From assembly GCA_029553475.1 (NCBI GenBank), contig JAKPKV010000078.1, positions 1-64,000 on the forward strand: a DNA stretch of 64,000 bases, written 5' to 3'. The notes beneath the pieces are model-generated. The model was given only the letters and a program-made list of their open reading frames with translations. It was not told where the DNA came from and made no database searches. The DNA is from Armatimonadota bacterium. Lineage in GTDB: Bacteria > Armatimonadota > Hebobacteria > CAIYQO01. Position 1 is the stretch's first letter. Each line of letters begins with the position of its first letter. Below are positions 8,983 through 17,666 of the stretch, one piece after another. The position numbers and the translations under genes were made by a program.

Positions 8983-10266
8983 TCAGCATGAAAACCGGGG
9001 CAGGTATTCCGCCTGCAGCCGCAGCAATTCATCCAAACACGCTTCAGCGGCGGTCATGTCGGTGACGACCGGGTCGAGCAGGAGCGCTTGCAGTGCAGCC
9101 GTCCGGGAGCCGAAGATCGCCGCGCCGACCGCGAGGGATTGTATGGCAAGCTGCGTGCGGCAGAAGGCGGCGATGGGATCGGGAAGGTCGCCCACGCATG
9201 TGCCGTGAATCCCATTCGCATCCACCAGCGCGGGCACTTCCACCACGGCATCGGCGGGCAGGTTGGGGATGCAGCCGTTATTGCGGATATTCACCGCCGG
9301 CGCGTGGAATATCTCCCCAGTGAGCATGGCGCTGACGATCGCGAATGCGCTTTCCCCGGAGGTATCGCGGACATAGGCATCCACCGGATCCACGCCGGCA
9401 GCCATGCGTGCAATATGCTCCCACGCCTCCCGATTCCGCCGTTCGGCGGCGGCGAAATCGTAGCCGTGATGCAGGCAGCTCTGCCAGGCGAAGCCCAGGT
9501 ATTCGCCCACGTGGTCATCGCTGGGGAATGGAAACAGGCCAAATCGCCGGCAGAGACCGACGGAAAGCGGAAGGTAATCCGGCGGCAGCTCTTCGACGCG
9601 CGTACGCACCAGCGAGTACAGGTCTTCACCGGTGCTCTTACGGCGCACGGCAGTCATCCAGAGGAAGTGATTCAGTCCTGCCGCCTGAATCGCAAGATCC
9701 TCGACCGGCACGCCGGTGATGTGGCTGATGGTACCGTATCCCATAAAAATGCCGTGGCAGAGGCCGACGGCCTTGATGCTTGTTGCGCGGTCAATCGCCA
9801 GGCAGATGCGGCTTTCCGGGTTGGTGTAATTGAGGAGCCACGCGCCGGGACATAGCTCCTCCATATCGTACGCGATGTCGAGCATCAGCGGCACATTGCG
9901 CAAGGTATGGAACAGCCCGCCCGGCCCGCCATTTTCTCCCAGGACTTGCTTGAAGCCGTATTTGAGCGGAATCTCGTAATCGAGCCGCCACAGTTCATTG
10001 CGCTTCACGGCGATGGCGGTGATGACGAACTCCGCGCCCGGCAGCGCCTGACAGCGCTCCGTGGTGCTTTCAATGACGAGACCGGCACCGGTCTCGTCAT
10101 TCAATCGCTGAGCGAGACGCGTTATCACATCAAGACGCTCGGCATTCAAATCCACAAGCACCAGCGTGCTGCCGCGCAGTGCGGCGCAATGCACCGCATC
10201 AAGCAGTACGCCCGGTCCGAAGGATGCGCTGGCCGCGCCGATGACGACGACTTTTGTATCGCGCAT
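8983..10266 (-). CDS. GH4 family NAD-dependent alpha-glycosidase (alpha-galactosidase/glucosidase/glucuronidase type)
   Basis: 427 aa, standard length for GH4. N-terminal Rossmann start 'VVVIGAASASFGPG', the NAD-binding 'LVDLNAERL', the 'NYTNPES' motif, and the Mn2+ ligands Cys170 (GLCHG) and His200 (GLNHF) are all in place. GH4 enzymes act by an oxidation-elimination-hydration mechanism in the cytoplasm and need NAD+ and a divalent metal. The C-terminal 'LPDPIAAFCRTQLAIQSLAVGAA' also fits. The start has GAGG nearby. It is preceded by a URO-D-like gene (57-base gap) and is part of the minus-strand glycosidase run. The exact sugar cannot be read from sequence. Confidence 0.9.
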   Translation of the reverse strand: MRDTKVVVIGAASASFGPGVLLDAVHCAALRGSTLVLVDLNAERLDVITRLAQRLNDETGAGLVIESTTERCQALPGAEFVITAIAVKRNELWRLDYEIPLKYGFKQVLGENGGPGGLFHTLRNVPLMLDIAYDMEELCPGAWLLNYTNPESRICLAIDRATSIKAVGLCHGIFMGYGTISHITGVPVEDLAIQAAGLNHFLWMTAVRRKSTGEDLYSLVRTRVEELPPDYLPLSVGLCRRFGLFPFPSDDHVGEYLGFAWQSCLHHGYDFAAAERRNREAWEHIARMAAGVDPVDAYVRDTSGESAFAIVSAMLTGEIFHAPAVNIRNNGCIPNLPADAVVEVPALVDANGIHGTCVGDLPDPIAAFCRTQLAIQSLAVGAAIFGSRTAALQALLLDPVVTDMTAAEACLDELLRLQAEYLPRFSC

Positions 10267-10323
10267 GAATGCCTCTATCTCTCCTCTCCTCGGGGGGAGG
10301 GGATCGGGAGTGAGGGGTAGCTG

Positions 10324-11511
10324 TCAGTACCGCCCGTAGCGCTGAATCGCCGCCATGATCAGCCGCATGCCGGTGAGGCGCGAGCCGTTATTGATGGAGC
10401 CGGCGGTGGAGAAGATCAGGCCGCGGGCCGCGCGGGTGAGCGCGAAATCGCGGAGGAATTCGGCGACGATGCCGGCTTCCTCGTTGCGGCTGAAGGTGAA
10501 GGGCGCCAGCTCGCCATAGATGACGGCGTTGGGCAGGTGCGCGCGAATCTCGTCGGCCATCACCGTGGGGCCGAAATTCGTGCTGGTGAGTCCCAATCGG
10601 CCGAGCAGCGGCAGCAGGTGCCCCATCGCCGAATCGGAATGCTGGTGGCGTCCGTCGCCGGGGTTAGGCGCGTAGCGCGCAAAGACCCCCGCGAGAATCG
10701 GGTAGGCGAAGAGCTCGTACATCTCCGGCGTGAGCAGATAGCAGTTGTCATCGGCGAAGCTGAAGCCGTGGGGCGCCGTCTCCGGGGTATCGCCCGCCTC
10801 CTCGTCGAGCACGCGGCCCAGCTCCAGCATCGCCCGCAGGATGGTATCGCGGAAGCGCACCGCCAGCGGCTCGTGATCCACCAGCAGGTAGATCAGGTTT
10901 TCGATGCCGAAGATGGAGGTGGCGAAGGTGACCGGCCCGCGCTGATGGCGGTAGCGCGGCGGCTTCACGCCCAGCGCAGCCAGCCGCGCCTTCTCCGCGT
11001 CCCAGTTCGCCGGCAGGATGAAGGCGCGCGGGCGCTCCAGGCGAGCCTCCACCCGATCCAGCAGCGCCGCCAGCTCTCCCTCGGTATGGGCGGACTGCTC
11101 CAGCCACCAGGAGCCGTTCGACCAGACGACCTCCGCCTCGAAGATATCCGACAGTCCTTTCACCGCCGGATATTGCAGCGTCGGATCGTGCCACTGCTCG
11201 GACAGGAGCCGCCGGCCGACAATGGGCTCCGCCAGATCGTTATACGCCTTGTGGAGCTCCAGCCGCCACTCCTGGTCATGGGCATAGCGCCAGTAATCCT
11301 CCGGGATGCCGAGCTCGTCGTAGACGCATTCGCCGCTCATCAGGATGCCCAGCGGGCACTGCGGGATATCGGCGCCGAAGGGATCGGCGACGGCGGCCGC
11401 CTGGTCGGCCCAGAATTGCTCCAGGTCCACCGGCGCCAGCCCGCCGTTCGCGCGGGTATCGGCGAGCAGACACGCCACCATGCGCTGGTGGTCGGACGCA
11501 ATCGCGGTCAT
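10324..11511 (-). CDS. Uroporphyrinogen decarboxylase-like (URO-D) family protein
   Basis: 395 aa. It carries the URO-D-like barrel signature 'GPVTFATSIFGIENLIYLLVDHEPLAVRFRDTILRAMLELGRVLDEEAG', followed by 'FADDNCYLLTPEMYELFAYPILAGVFARYAP' and 'RHQHSDSAMGHLLPLLGRLGL', in the same order as in URO-D and corrinoid methyltransferase families. The start is preceded by AAGGAG and its ATG overlaps the stop of the upstream beta-mannosidase (ATGA), so the two are translationally coupled. This coupling to a glycosidase argues against a porphyrin role. It is only distantly similar to the other two URO-D-like proteins in the window (7601-8764, 59763-60866). Confidence 0.78.
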   Translation of the reverse strand: MTAIASDHQRMVACLLADTRANGGLAPVDLEQFWADQAAAVADPFGADIPQCPLGILMSGECVYDELGIPEDYWRYAHDQEWRLELHKAYNDLAEPIVGRRLLSEQWHDPTLQYPAVKGLSDIFEAEVVWSNGSWWLEQSAHTEGELAALLDRVEARLERPRAFILPANWDAEKARLAALGVKPPRYRHQRGPVTFATSIFGIENLIYLLVDHEPLAVRFRDTILRAMLELGRVLDEEAGDTPETAPHGFSFADDNCYLLTPEMYELFAYPILAGVFARYAPNPGDGRHQHSDSAMGHLLPLLGRLGLTSTNFGPTVMADEIRAHLPNAVIYGELAPFTFSRNEEAGIVAEFLRDFALTRAARGLIFSTAGSINNGSRLTGMRLIMAAIQRYGRY

Positions 11512-14057
11512 GCGGACTCCTTTTCACGCGGGGCGCGGCGCGCCCCATTGGCGGGTACCACGGCGCGGAAGGTCAGTTGCGCCGGATCGCCGGCGCCGAG
11601 ATAGCTGATGCGTTTCGGCAGGCCCGGCAGCAGGTCGAAATAGTTGTCGGAGAGCAGCGCGCGCCCGCCATCCTCCGCGTGAACGGCATGGCAGTAGACG
11701 GGGCTGACCAGCGCGATCTCCCGCCCGCTGACGGTCACCTGTATCTCCGGTGTCGGAAGTTTGAGCTGGCGCGCGGGCAGCAGCGGATAGATCGCCTCAT
11801 CGGGTTCACAACGGTCGCCGCCGCGCAGCAGCGCCAGGTAGAGCCAGCGGCGCGGATCACGCTCCGCCTTCGCGGGGATGCGCGCCCGCGCCACCTCGAT
11901 CATCGCGTTGGTGGGGATGAAGACGGTCAGGTCCTGCACGCGGGCGTCGGAGCCGTCCAGCCGCATCCAGCCCAGGCGCACCTCGCCGCGATACGCCTGG
12001 CGGGTGTCGTTGACGATGCGGGTCACGAGCGTGCGCCCGCGCCGGCGCACGATCACCTTCACCGGTTTGCAGGCGCGCTTGATCCAGTAGTACGCGGCCT
12101 TGCGGCGGAGGTAGTAGTCAATCGGCGTCCAGCCCATCTCGCCCCAGCAGTCGTCGAACATCCAGATGAGCGCCCCCTGGCAGTCATCGGCGGGATCGAA
12201 GCGCCGGAAGCGCAGCGCCTCCAGCGAGCCGCCGTAAAAGTGCGCCTGCGCCAACTGCCCGTACAGGGTGAAGTCGCGCAGCGACAGGCCGTCGGGATCG
12301 GCGTAATACCGCGCGATGGCGCGCTCGACCGGCGCGGCGGTGCTGCTATTGGTGTGCACCTGAAAGGCGAGGCTGTCCCGCCGGCGCTCCTCCGGTTTGA
12401 GGAAAGTCTTCAGCGAATCGAGGTGCACCGGCCCGATCATGCCGTATTCGCTGACGAAGCGCGCGCGGCAGGTATCGAAGACTTCATGCAGGAGCGCGAA
12501 CTCCGCCTGGCGCCGGCCGTACGTCCACCAGTGGCAATCGCCATCGGTCTCGCCGTTCGGCGAGACGCCGCCGGCGGGGCTGCTCGGCCAGTAGACGCGC
12601 TCAGGATCGAGCGCGCGGCACACCTCGGGGAGAATCCGGTTATAGATGACGCTGCCGGCGTAGTTGTCCGGCTGGGTCGTCCACCATTCGGCGAACGCCC
12701 ACAGGTTCTCGTTATTGCCGCACCAGAGGGCGATGCAGGGGTGATGACGCAGCGCGCGCACGACGGCCAGCGCCTCCTCGCGGGCGGCGGCGCGGAAGGC
12801 GGGATCATGATCGGGATAGAGCTTGCAGGCGAACATGAAGTCCTGCCAGACGAGGATGCCGGCGCGGTCGCAGGCGTCGTAGAAGGCGGGATCTTCATAG
12901 ATGCCCCCGCCCCACACGCGCAGCATATTCAGGTTGGCGTCCTTCGCCGCCGCCACCAGCGCCGCGTATTTTTTCGCGTCCACGCGCGCGAGGATGGAAT
13001 CCGCCGGCACCCAGTTGCCGCCCTTGCAGAAGACATCGTGACCGTTCACGCGGATGCAGAAGCGGCTGCCGCCGGCGGGCAGCGGGGCGCGGTCCACCTC
13101 GATGACGCGCAGGCCGACGGAGAATTCTCGCCGGTCGCGGCAGGCTTTCTCTTCCCGCAGCACGGCGGAGACGTGATAGAGCGGCTGCTCGCCCATGCCG
13201 TTGGGCCACCAGAGCTGTGGGTCGGGCACCTCGATGTAGTCCCGCAGCGGCGAACGGCCCGGCGGCAGGCTGAGCGGGTATTCGCGGACGAGCCGCGCCC
13301 CGTCGGGCGCGGTGAGGGTGAGCGCGAAGATGGCGGCACGTTCGCTGAACGGATGCAGGTTCTCCAGCATCGCATCCATGGACAGAAAGACCTGCGGTCC
13401 CTGAATCACCGTATCGAGGCGCAGATCGTCTATGACCGCGTGGGAACGGCCTTCCAGCCGCACCTCGCGCCAGATGCCGATATTCGGCAGCGCTTCCGCC
13501 CAGTCCCAGCCATAGCTGAACTGCGGCTTGCGCAGCCAGCGGCGCTGATGATAGTCGCGATGCCCGTAGAGACCCTCGGGTTGCGTGTGCCCGTCAGGAA
13601 ACGGCTTGTCGGCGGTGAGCTCGGTGCCGGCGGTCAGCCGCACCATCAGCTCGTTCGTCCCCGCGCGCAGCACGCCCTTCACGTCGAAGATGGCGGGCAC
13701 GAACGCATTGGTCGCCGTGCCGACCAGCGCGCCGTTCAGAAAGACCTGCGCATACAGGTCGAGACCGTCGAAGATGAGCTGCTGGCGCTCCTCGCGCGGG
13801 AAGGCGGCGGGCACCGTCACCGTGGTGCGATACCACCAGGCATGCTCTTCCGGCCAGCGACACCGGGGCGTATTGGTACTGGCCAGCGGCTCGTCCATTT
13901 GCCCGGCGCGCATCAGGTCGAGGTGAATCTCGCCCGGCACGCGCGCGTCAATCCAGCCCTCCGCCCGGCGGGAGATCTCGGCATATCCGTCCTGTCCATC
14001 CAGCGCCAGGCTGTCAGGGCGCACCTGCCAGTGACCGTTCAATGATCGTGACTGCAT
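11508..14057 (-). CDS. Beta-mannosidase, GH2 family
   Basis: 849 aa, the usual size of GH2 beta-mannosidases. N-terminal sugar-binding domain 'LNGHWQVRPDS...VPGEIHLDLMRAGQMDEP', then 'EEHAWWYRTTVTVP', immunoglobulin-like domain, and a TIM barrel. The acid/base Glu450 lies in ALWCGNNENLW and the nucleophile Glu537 in RFVSEYGM; 'GGNWVPADS' and 'LRVWGGGIYEDPAFYDACDRAGILVWQDFMFAC' are beta-mannosidase hallmarks. No signal peptide, so it acts on imported beta-mannosides. The start ATG follows GAGGTG; upstream frame is out-of-frame sequence of the neighbour. It lies 14 bases after the heparinase-like gene and overlaps the next URO-D-like gene by ATGA. Confidence 0.92.
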   Translation of the reverse strand: MQSRSLNGHWQVRPDSLALDGQDGYAEISRRAEGWIDARVPGEIHLDLMRAGQMDEPLASTNTPRCRWPEEHAWWYRTTVTVPAAFPREERQQLIFDGLDLYAQVFLNGALVGTATNAFVPAIFDVKGVLRAGTNELMVRLTAGTELTADKPFPDGHTQPEGLYGHRDYHQRRWLRKPQFSYGWDWAEALPNIGIWREVRLEGRSHAVIDDLRLDTVIQGPQVFLSMDAMLENLHPFSERAAIFALTLTAPDGARLVREYPLSLPPGRSPLRDYIEVPDPQLWWPNGMGEQPLYHVSAVLREEKACRDRREFSVGLRVIEVDRAPLPAGGSRFCIRVNGHDVFCKGGNWVPADSILARVDAKKYAALVAAAKDANLNMLRVWGGGIYEDPAFYDACDRAGILVWQDFMFACKLYPDHDPAFRAAAREEALAVVRALRHHPCIALWCGNNENLWAFAEWWTTQPDNYAGSVIYNRILPEVCRALDPERVYWPSSPAGGVSPNGETDGDCHWWTYGRRQAEFALLHEVFDTCRARFVSEYGMIGPVHLDSLKTFLKPEERRRDSLAFQVHTNSSTAAPVERAIARYYADPDGLSLRDFTLYGQLAQAHFYGGSLEALRFRRFDPADDCQGALIWMFDDCWGEMGWTPIDYYLRRKAAYYWIKRACKPVKVIVRRRGRTLVTRIVNDTRQAYRGEVRLGWMRLDGSDARVQDLTVFIPTNAMIEVARARIPAKAERDPRRWLYLALLRGGDRCEPDEAIYPLLPARQLKLPTPEIQVTVSGREIALVSPVYCHAVHAEDGGRALLSDNYFDLLPGLPKRISYLGAGDPAQLTFRAVVPANGARRAPREKESA

Positions 14058-14071
14058 CAGCACCTCGTTGA

Positions 14072-17000
14072 TTACCGTATTGCGAAAGTATGCTCGCCCG
14101 CGGGGATGTTGATCGTCGCCGTCCGCTTCGCCGTGCGGCCGATGACGACGCCATCCAGCGTGATGGTCCCATCGAACGGCAGGCGCACGGTGACCGTCTG
14201 CGCATCGCCGGCGGTCTCGCCGCTCACGGCGCCGGCGGTGATGGTCAGCGAGACCGGCCCTTCCGCCGCGACACTGTATTTGCCCACTCGCGCCGACCGT
14301 CCCTTGATGAGCGTCAGCGACTGGCGAGCCGCGCCGCGCCGCACCACCGCCACCGCGGCATCCAGCGCGATGTCGCCGTCGTTCACCTGCACCGTCTGCG
14401 ACGCGAGGAGCAGATAGTGCGTTTCCGCGGGCAGCGTCACCTTCGCCCCCTGCCCGTTCGCCCATCCGGCGTAGGTCGGGATCGGCTCCCCGCCGCGCTT
14501 GCGCGGATACAGGAGGGCCAGATAGCCGGCGCCCACCGGCTGGGTGAGGCGCGCGCAGATTTGCCGCTCCTCGAAGACTTTGTTGCCGTTGACTTTCTTC
14601 CACGCCTCGCCCAGATACATGAAATTATGGCTCATGATGGGCGGGTGCTCCTGCTCCGGCTGCTGGTATTCCTTCGGCCACCCCGGCACCCCCGGACCGT
14701 AGGAGAGCTTCGCCACGGTGGGCGGTGGGGGAATCGCCTCGCGGTTTTGCACCCAGCTCGCCGTCGCCGGGGTCAGCGCCACCACGTCCAGGTCCACCCC
14801 GTGCTGCCCGGTGAAGCGCGCGATATTGCCGTCGAAGGCCACATCCGTCGCCAGGCACCACGCGGACCAGTCGGTCGGCTTCGTCGCGCCGGAAAAATCA
14901 TCGCGCACCAGGAAGTAATTCGGCCCCAGCAGATCGGCGTCTTTCACGAAGAGCACCGCACGCCGCCAGGTCATCGCCGGGATGGTCTCCGGTTGCGATG
15001 CCGGCGTGTTGGGGAGCAGCTCCATCGGGTGGTACGGCGTCTCGCTCATCGGGAACAGCGTATCAATCACCGCTTTGCCGGCCACGAAATCCGCGGCGCG
15101 CAGGCTTGTGAATGTATAGATATCGTGCTCATGCTGGAGCATGGGGTCGAGCTTATGGTCCACGCTGATGCGGTTGTGCAGCCAGGGGCGGCTCATCATG
15201 GGGCCATACTGCGAGCCGAAATCGAGCGACAGCGGGGCGCCTTTGGCATAGAGGTGCCAGCTCCCCTGATCGCCGTCTTCATAGTGGCTCATCCACGACC
15301 CCTGCCGATAGGCCATGTAGGTCTCGTTCGGATCGGGGAAGCCATTGCGCAGGATCGCGCCGAAGCCTTTATACCAGGTGGAGCGGCTTTCCGGCGGCGC
15401 GGCCGGCAGCTCGGGACGGATGATCTCCCGCGAGCCTTTATACACGAAGAGCTTGCCGTCCTCCTGCCACATCCATTGCAGGCGCGCGGAGAGCGCGGGG
15501 TCGGTGTTCGCGTAGGCCGCCGCCGCCCAACCGAGGATGGTGGCGCCTTCCAGCGAGGTGTTGCCCTGGGTGGGGATGATGCGGAAACCGAAGCGCGGGT
15601 CCGGCGGCGGCATGATGCCGATGCAGTAGTCCAGCAGGCGCTTCACCGATGGCCGGTCGAAGAGGTCGCCATAGCCGCCGTGGCGGAGGGCGAACATCGC
15701 CTCGAACATCTGATAGAGCGAGGCGTCATACATATAATGCGGGCATTCGTTCCACGCGCCGCTCTCCGGGTGCACGTATTTATCGAAGGCGCCGGAGATT
15801 TTCATGATGCCGCGGGTCGCCCAGCGGGCGGCGGCGGGATGGTCGGGCAGCGCGCAGCCGATGAGCGCCAGCGCGGAATCCAGCGCGAGCGGCATATTCG
15901 GGTTGCCCAGGTGAAAGCCGGTGCCGACCGGGAAAAAGTCGCGGTCGGTGAGCACCAGCGCCTGGAAGGCGAGCAGCTTCGTCAGCTCGTCCCGCTGTTC
16001 GGTTGTGCAGTGCGGTGAGGAGAGCAGGGCATCCACCGGGAGCACGCAGGTGCGAGCGCTGATCGTGAAGGGGAAAAAGTGCGATTGCCGGCCCAGCGCG
16101 CCATTGCCATCGAGCAAGGTGTTGACCACGTTCCGCATGGCGGTGATCTGCGCGTCAATCTGCGCGGGGGTGGCGTTCGACTGGAATTCGGCGGCGCGCG
16201 CGGGCGGCGTATGCAGGCGCGGGCGCGCCACCGCCTCCCGCCGCCAATCGAGCGTCCAGTCCTTCACCTTATCCAGCGGGAACTCGCCATAGGCGATCAT
16301 CGCGCGGTTCGGCCCGGCTTTCATCATGACATTGTCGGCGGGAATCGCCCGGCCCTTGGGCGCGGCGTAGAGCGCCCAGCAGCGTTTGCCGGCGTCGGCG
16401 GCGACATCGGCGTCCAGAAAACCGGAGTAGATGTCGGTAGCGAGCTCCGGGTCGTGCACGCCATCCACCTGCCAGTGGCGCCGGTGGGTGATGCCCAGCG
16501 GCGCGCAGAGATAGAGCCCGTCGTGCGGATCGCCCCACACCTGGATGCCGGTGGGATTGCTCCAGCGCCCGGTGAACATCCGCATGAAGCCGAGCACGGG
16601 ACCGTCGGCGCCGTCGCCGTCGCGATAGACGGTGTAGTAGGCGCCGGCGTCCGGCCACCAACTCATCCAGCCCAGCAGCGACCAGTGGCGGCGCCGCTCC
16701 GTCGTCGCCAGCCGGTAACTCCCCTCGCGGCGGTCGCTGTCCGGCTTCTGGATCGTGCCGCGCTCAGGCGTGGAGGCATACCCGCGATAGCGCGCGGTAT
16801 CGGGGTTCAGCCCCTGGCTCAGCGAGAAGCAGATGAGGGGGACCTTCCCGCCGTCGGAGGGGTCGCGCTGCTCCAGGCTGTTCGTCGCGTCTTGAGCAGC
16901 AGGCAGGTTAAACTGCTCCGTCACCAGCGCCACCGGGCTGCCGGCGTCCACGCGCACGGTGACGGTGTAGGCTTTCCCATTCACCGCTTCATACGTCACC

Positions 17001-17593
17001 GTCGCCTCCGCAAAAAGCGGGCCGCGGGCCGTGATAGTCGTCGCGGCGTTCGCGATGGGCTGGTCGCCGACCAGCCAGCCTTTCCCCGCCCAGGCGCCGC
17101 CGGGCAGGCGCACCGCCAGCAGGGGCGCGGGCAGCGCGGCGAGCGCGGCGGGCTGGCCGAGCGGCGCGAGGTCGGGCAGGCGCACGGCGGTCGTCGTCCC
17201 GTCCAGCTCGATGACCCCATCCGCCTGCCGCACCGCGGCGGCGACGGCGGGCGCCGGCGGCGCGCCCGCGGCCAACCGGTACACGCGGGTGGCGTCAGCG
17301 GGCAAATCGGTCAGGAACCAGACGTCGCCCGCGCGCACGGAGCCGTCCGCGTGCGTCCGCAGCGCGCTCCACTGGCAGGCGCGCGGCGCGCCGGCCTCAT
17401 CCAGCACCACGGTGGCGTCCGGCTGCACCGCGCCCACGGGCAGCCCTTCCACCGCGAAATGAACCAGTTGCGCCGGCCAGTCGCGGTGCAGGTGCTCGCG
17501 CAGGGTGAACGCCGGCAAAGGGTCAGCGGCCCCGGCGCTGATGCGCAACATGATCAGTAGACTCACACAGATGGCAGCGGTATATCGTCGCAT
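14072..17593 (-). CDS. Large secreted heparinase II/III-like (alpha/alpha-toroid) protein
   Basis: 1173 aa. Residues 1-22 are a signal peptide (ends ISAGAA). After a beta-rich N-terminal region comes a helical toroid ('ALDSALALIGCALPDHPAAARWATRGIMKI', 'YPESGAWNECPHYMYDASLYQMFEAMFALRH' type segments) followed by 'RQGSWMSHYEDGDQGSWHLYAKGAPLSLDFGSQYGP', which resembles the heparinase II/III beta-sandwich with its Tyr/His residues. The C-terminal 150 residues are beta-rich with a terminal PEGA-like 'GTITLDGVVIGRTAKRTATINIPAGEHTF' repeat, common as a surface-anchoring or carbohydrate-binding module. The ribosome binding site is GAGGGAG. A polysaccharide lyase role is likely but the substrate is not. 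Confidence 0.72.
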   Translation of the reverse strand: MRRYTAAICVSLLIMLRISAGAADPLPAFTLREHLHRDWPAQLVHFAVEGLPVGAVQPDATVVLDEAGAPRACQWSALRTHADGSVRAGDVWFLTDLPADATRVYRLAAGAPPAPAVAAAVRQADGVIELDGTTTAVRLPDLAPLGQPAALAALPAPLLAVRLPGGAWAGKGWLVGDQPIANAATTITARGPLFAEATVTYEAVNGKAYTVTVRVDAGSPVALVTEQFNLPAAQDATNSLEQRDPSDGGKVPLICFSLSQGLNPDTARYRGYASTPERGTIQKPDSDRREGSYRLATTERRRHWSLLGWMSWWPDAGAYYTVYRDGDGADGPVLGFMRMFTGRWSNPTGIQVWGDPHDGLYLCAPLGITHRRHWQVDGVHDPELATDIYSGFLDADVAADAGKRCWALYAAPKGRAIPADNVMMKAGPNRAMIAYGEFPLDKVKDWTLDWRREAVARPRLHTPPARAAEFQSNATPAQIDAQITAMRNVVNTLLDGNGALGRQSHFFPFTISARTCVLPVDALLSSPHCTTEQRDELTKLLAFQALVLTDRDFFPVGTGFHLGNPNMPLALDSALALIGCALPDHPAAARWATRGIMKISGAFDKYVHPESGAWNECPHYMYDASLYQMFEAMFALRHGGYGDLFDRPSVKRLLDYCIGIMPPPDPRFGFRIIPTQGNTSLEGATILGWAAAAYANTDPALSARLQWMWQEDGKLFVYKGSREIIRPELPAAPPESRSTWYKGFGAILRNGFPDPNETYMAYRQGSWMSHYEDGDQGSWHLYAKGAPLSLDFGSQYGPMMSRPWLHNRISVDHKLDPMLQHEHDIYTFTSLRAADFVAGKAVIDTLFPMSETPYHPMELLPNTPASQPETIPAMTWRRAVLFVKDADLLGPNYFLVRDDFSGATKPTDWSAWCLATDVAFDGNIARFTGQHGVDLDVVALTPATASWVQNREAIPPPPTVAKLSYGPGVPGWPKEYQQPEQEHPPIMSHNFMYLGEAWKKVNGNKVFEERQICARLTQPVGAGYLALLYPRKRGGEPIPTYAGWANGQGAKVTLPAETHYLLLASQTVQVNDGDIALDAAVAVVRRGAARQSLTLIKGRSARVGKYSVAAEGPVSLTITAGAVSGETAGDAQTVTVRLPFDGTITLDGVVIGRTAKRTATINIPAGEHTFAIR

Positions 17594-17666
17594 CGCAGCA
17601 CTCCCTCAACTACCCGGAACCGGATATCGTGTGCTTTCACCGCCGGGAGAGAAACCCCTCCCCGGC

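Noticed and set aside
11508-14603. Extended N-terminus of the beta-mannosidase (1031 codons)
   Set aside because: The extra 182 codons lie inside the end of the heparinase-like gene in another frame and do not look protein-like; the GH2 family begins at the ATG 14057 with a GAGGTG site.
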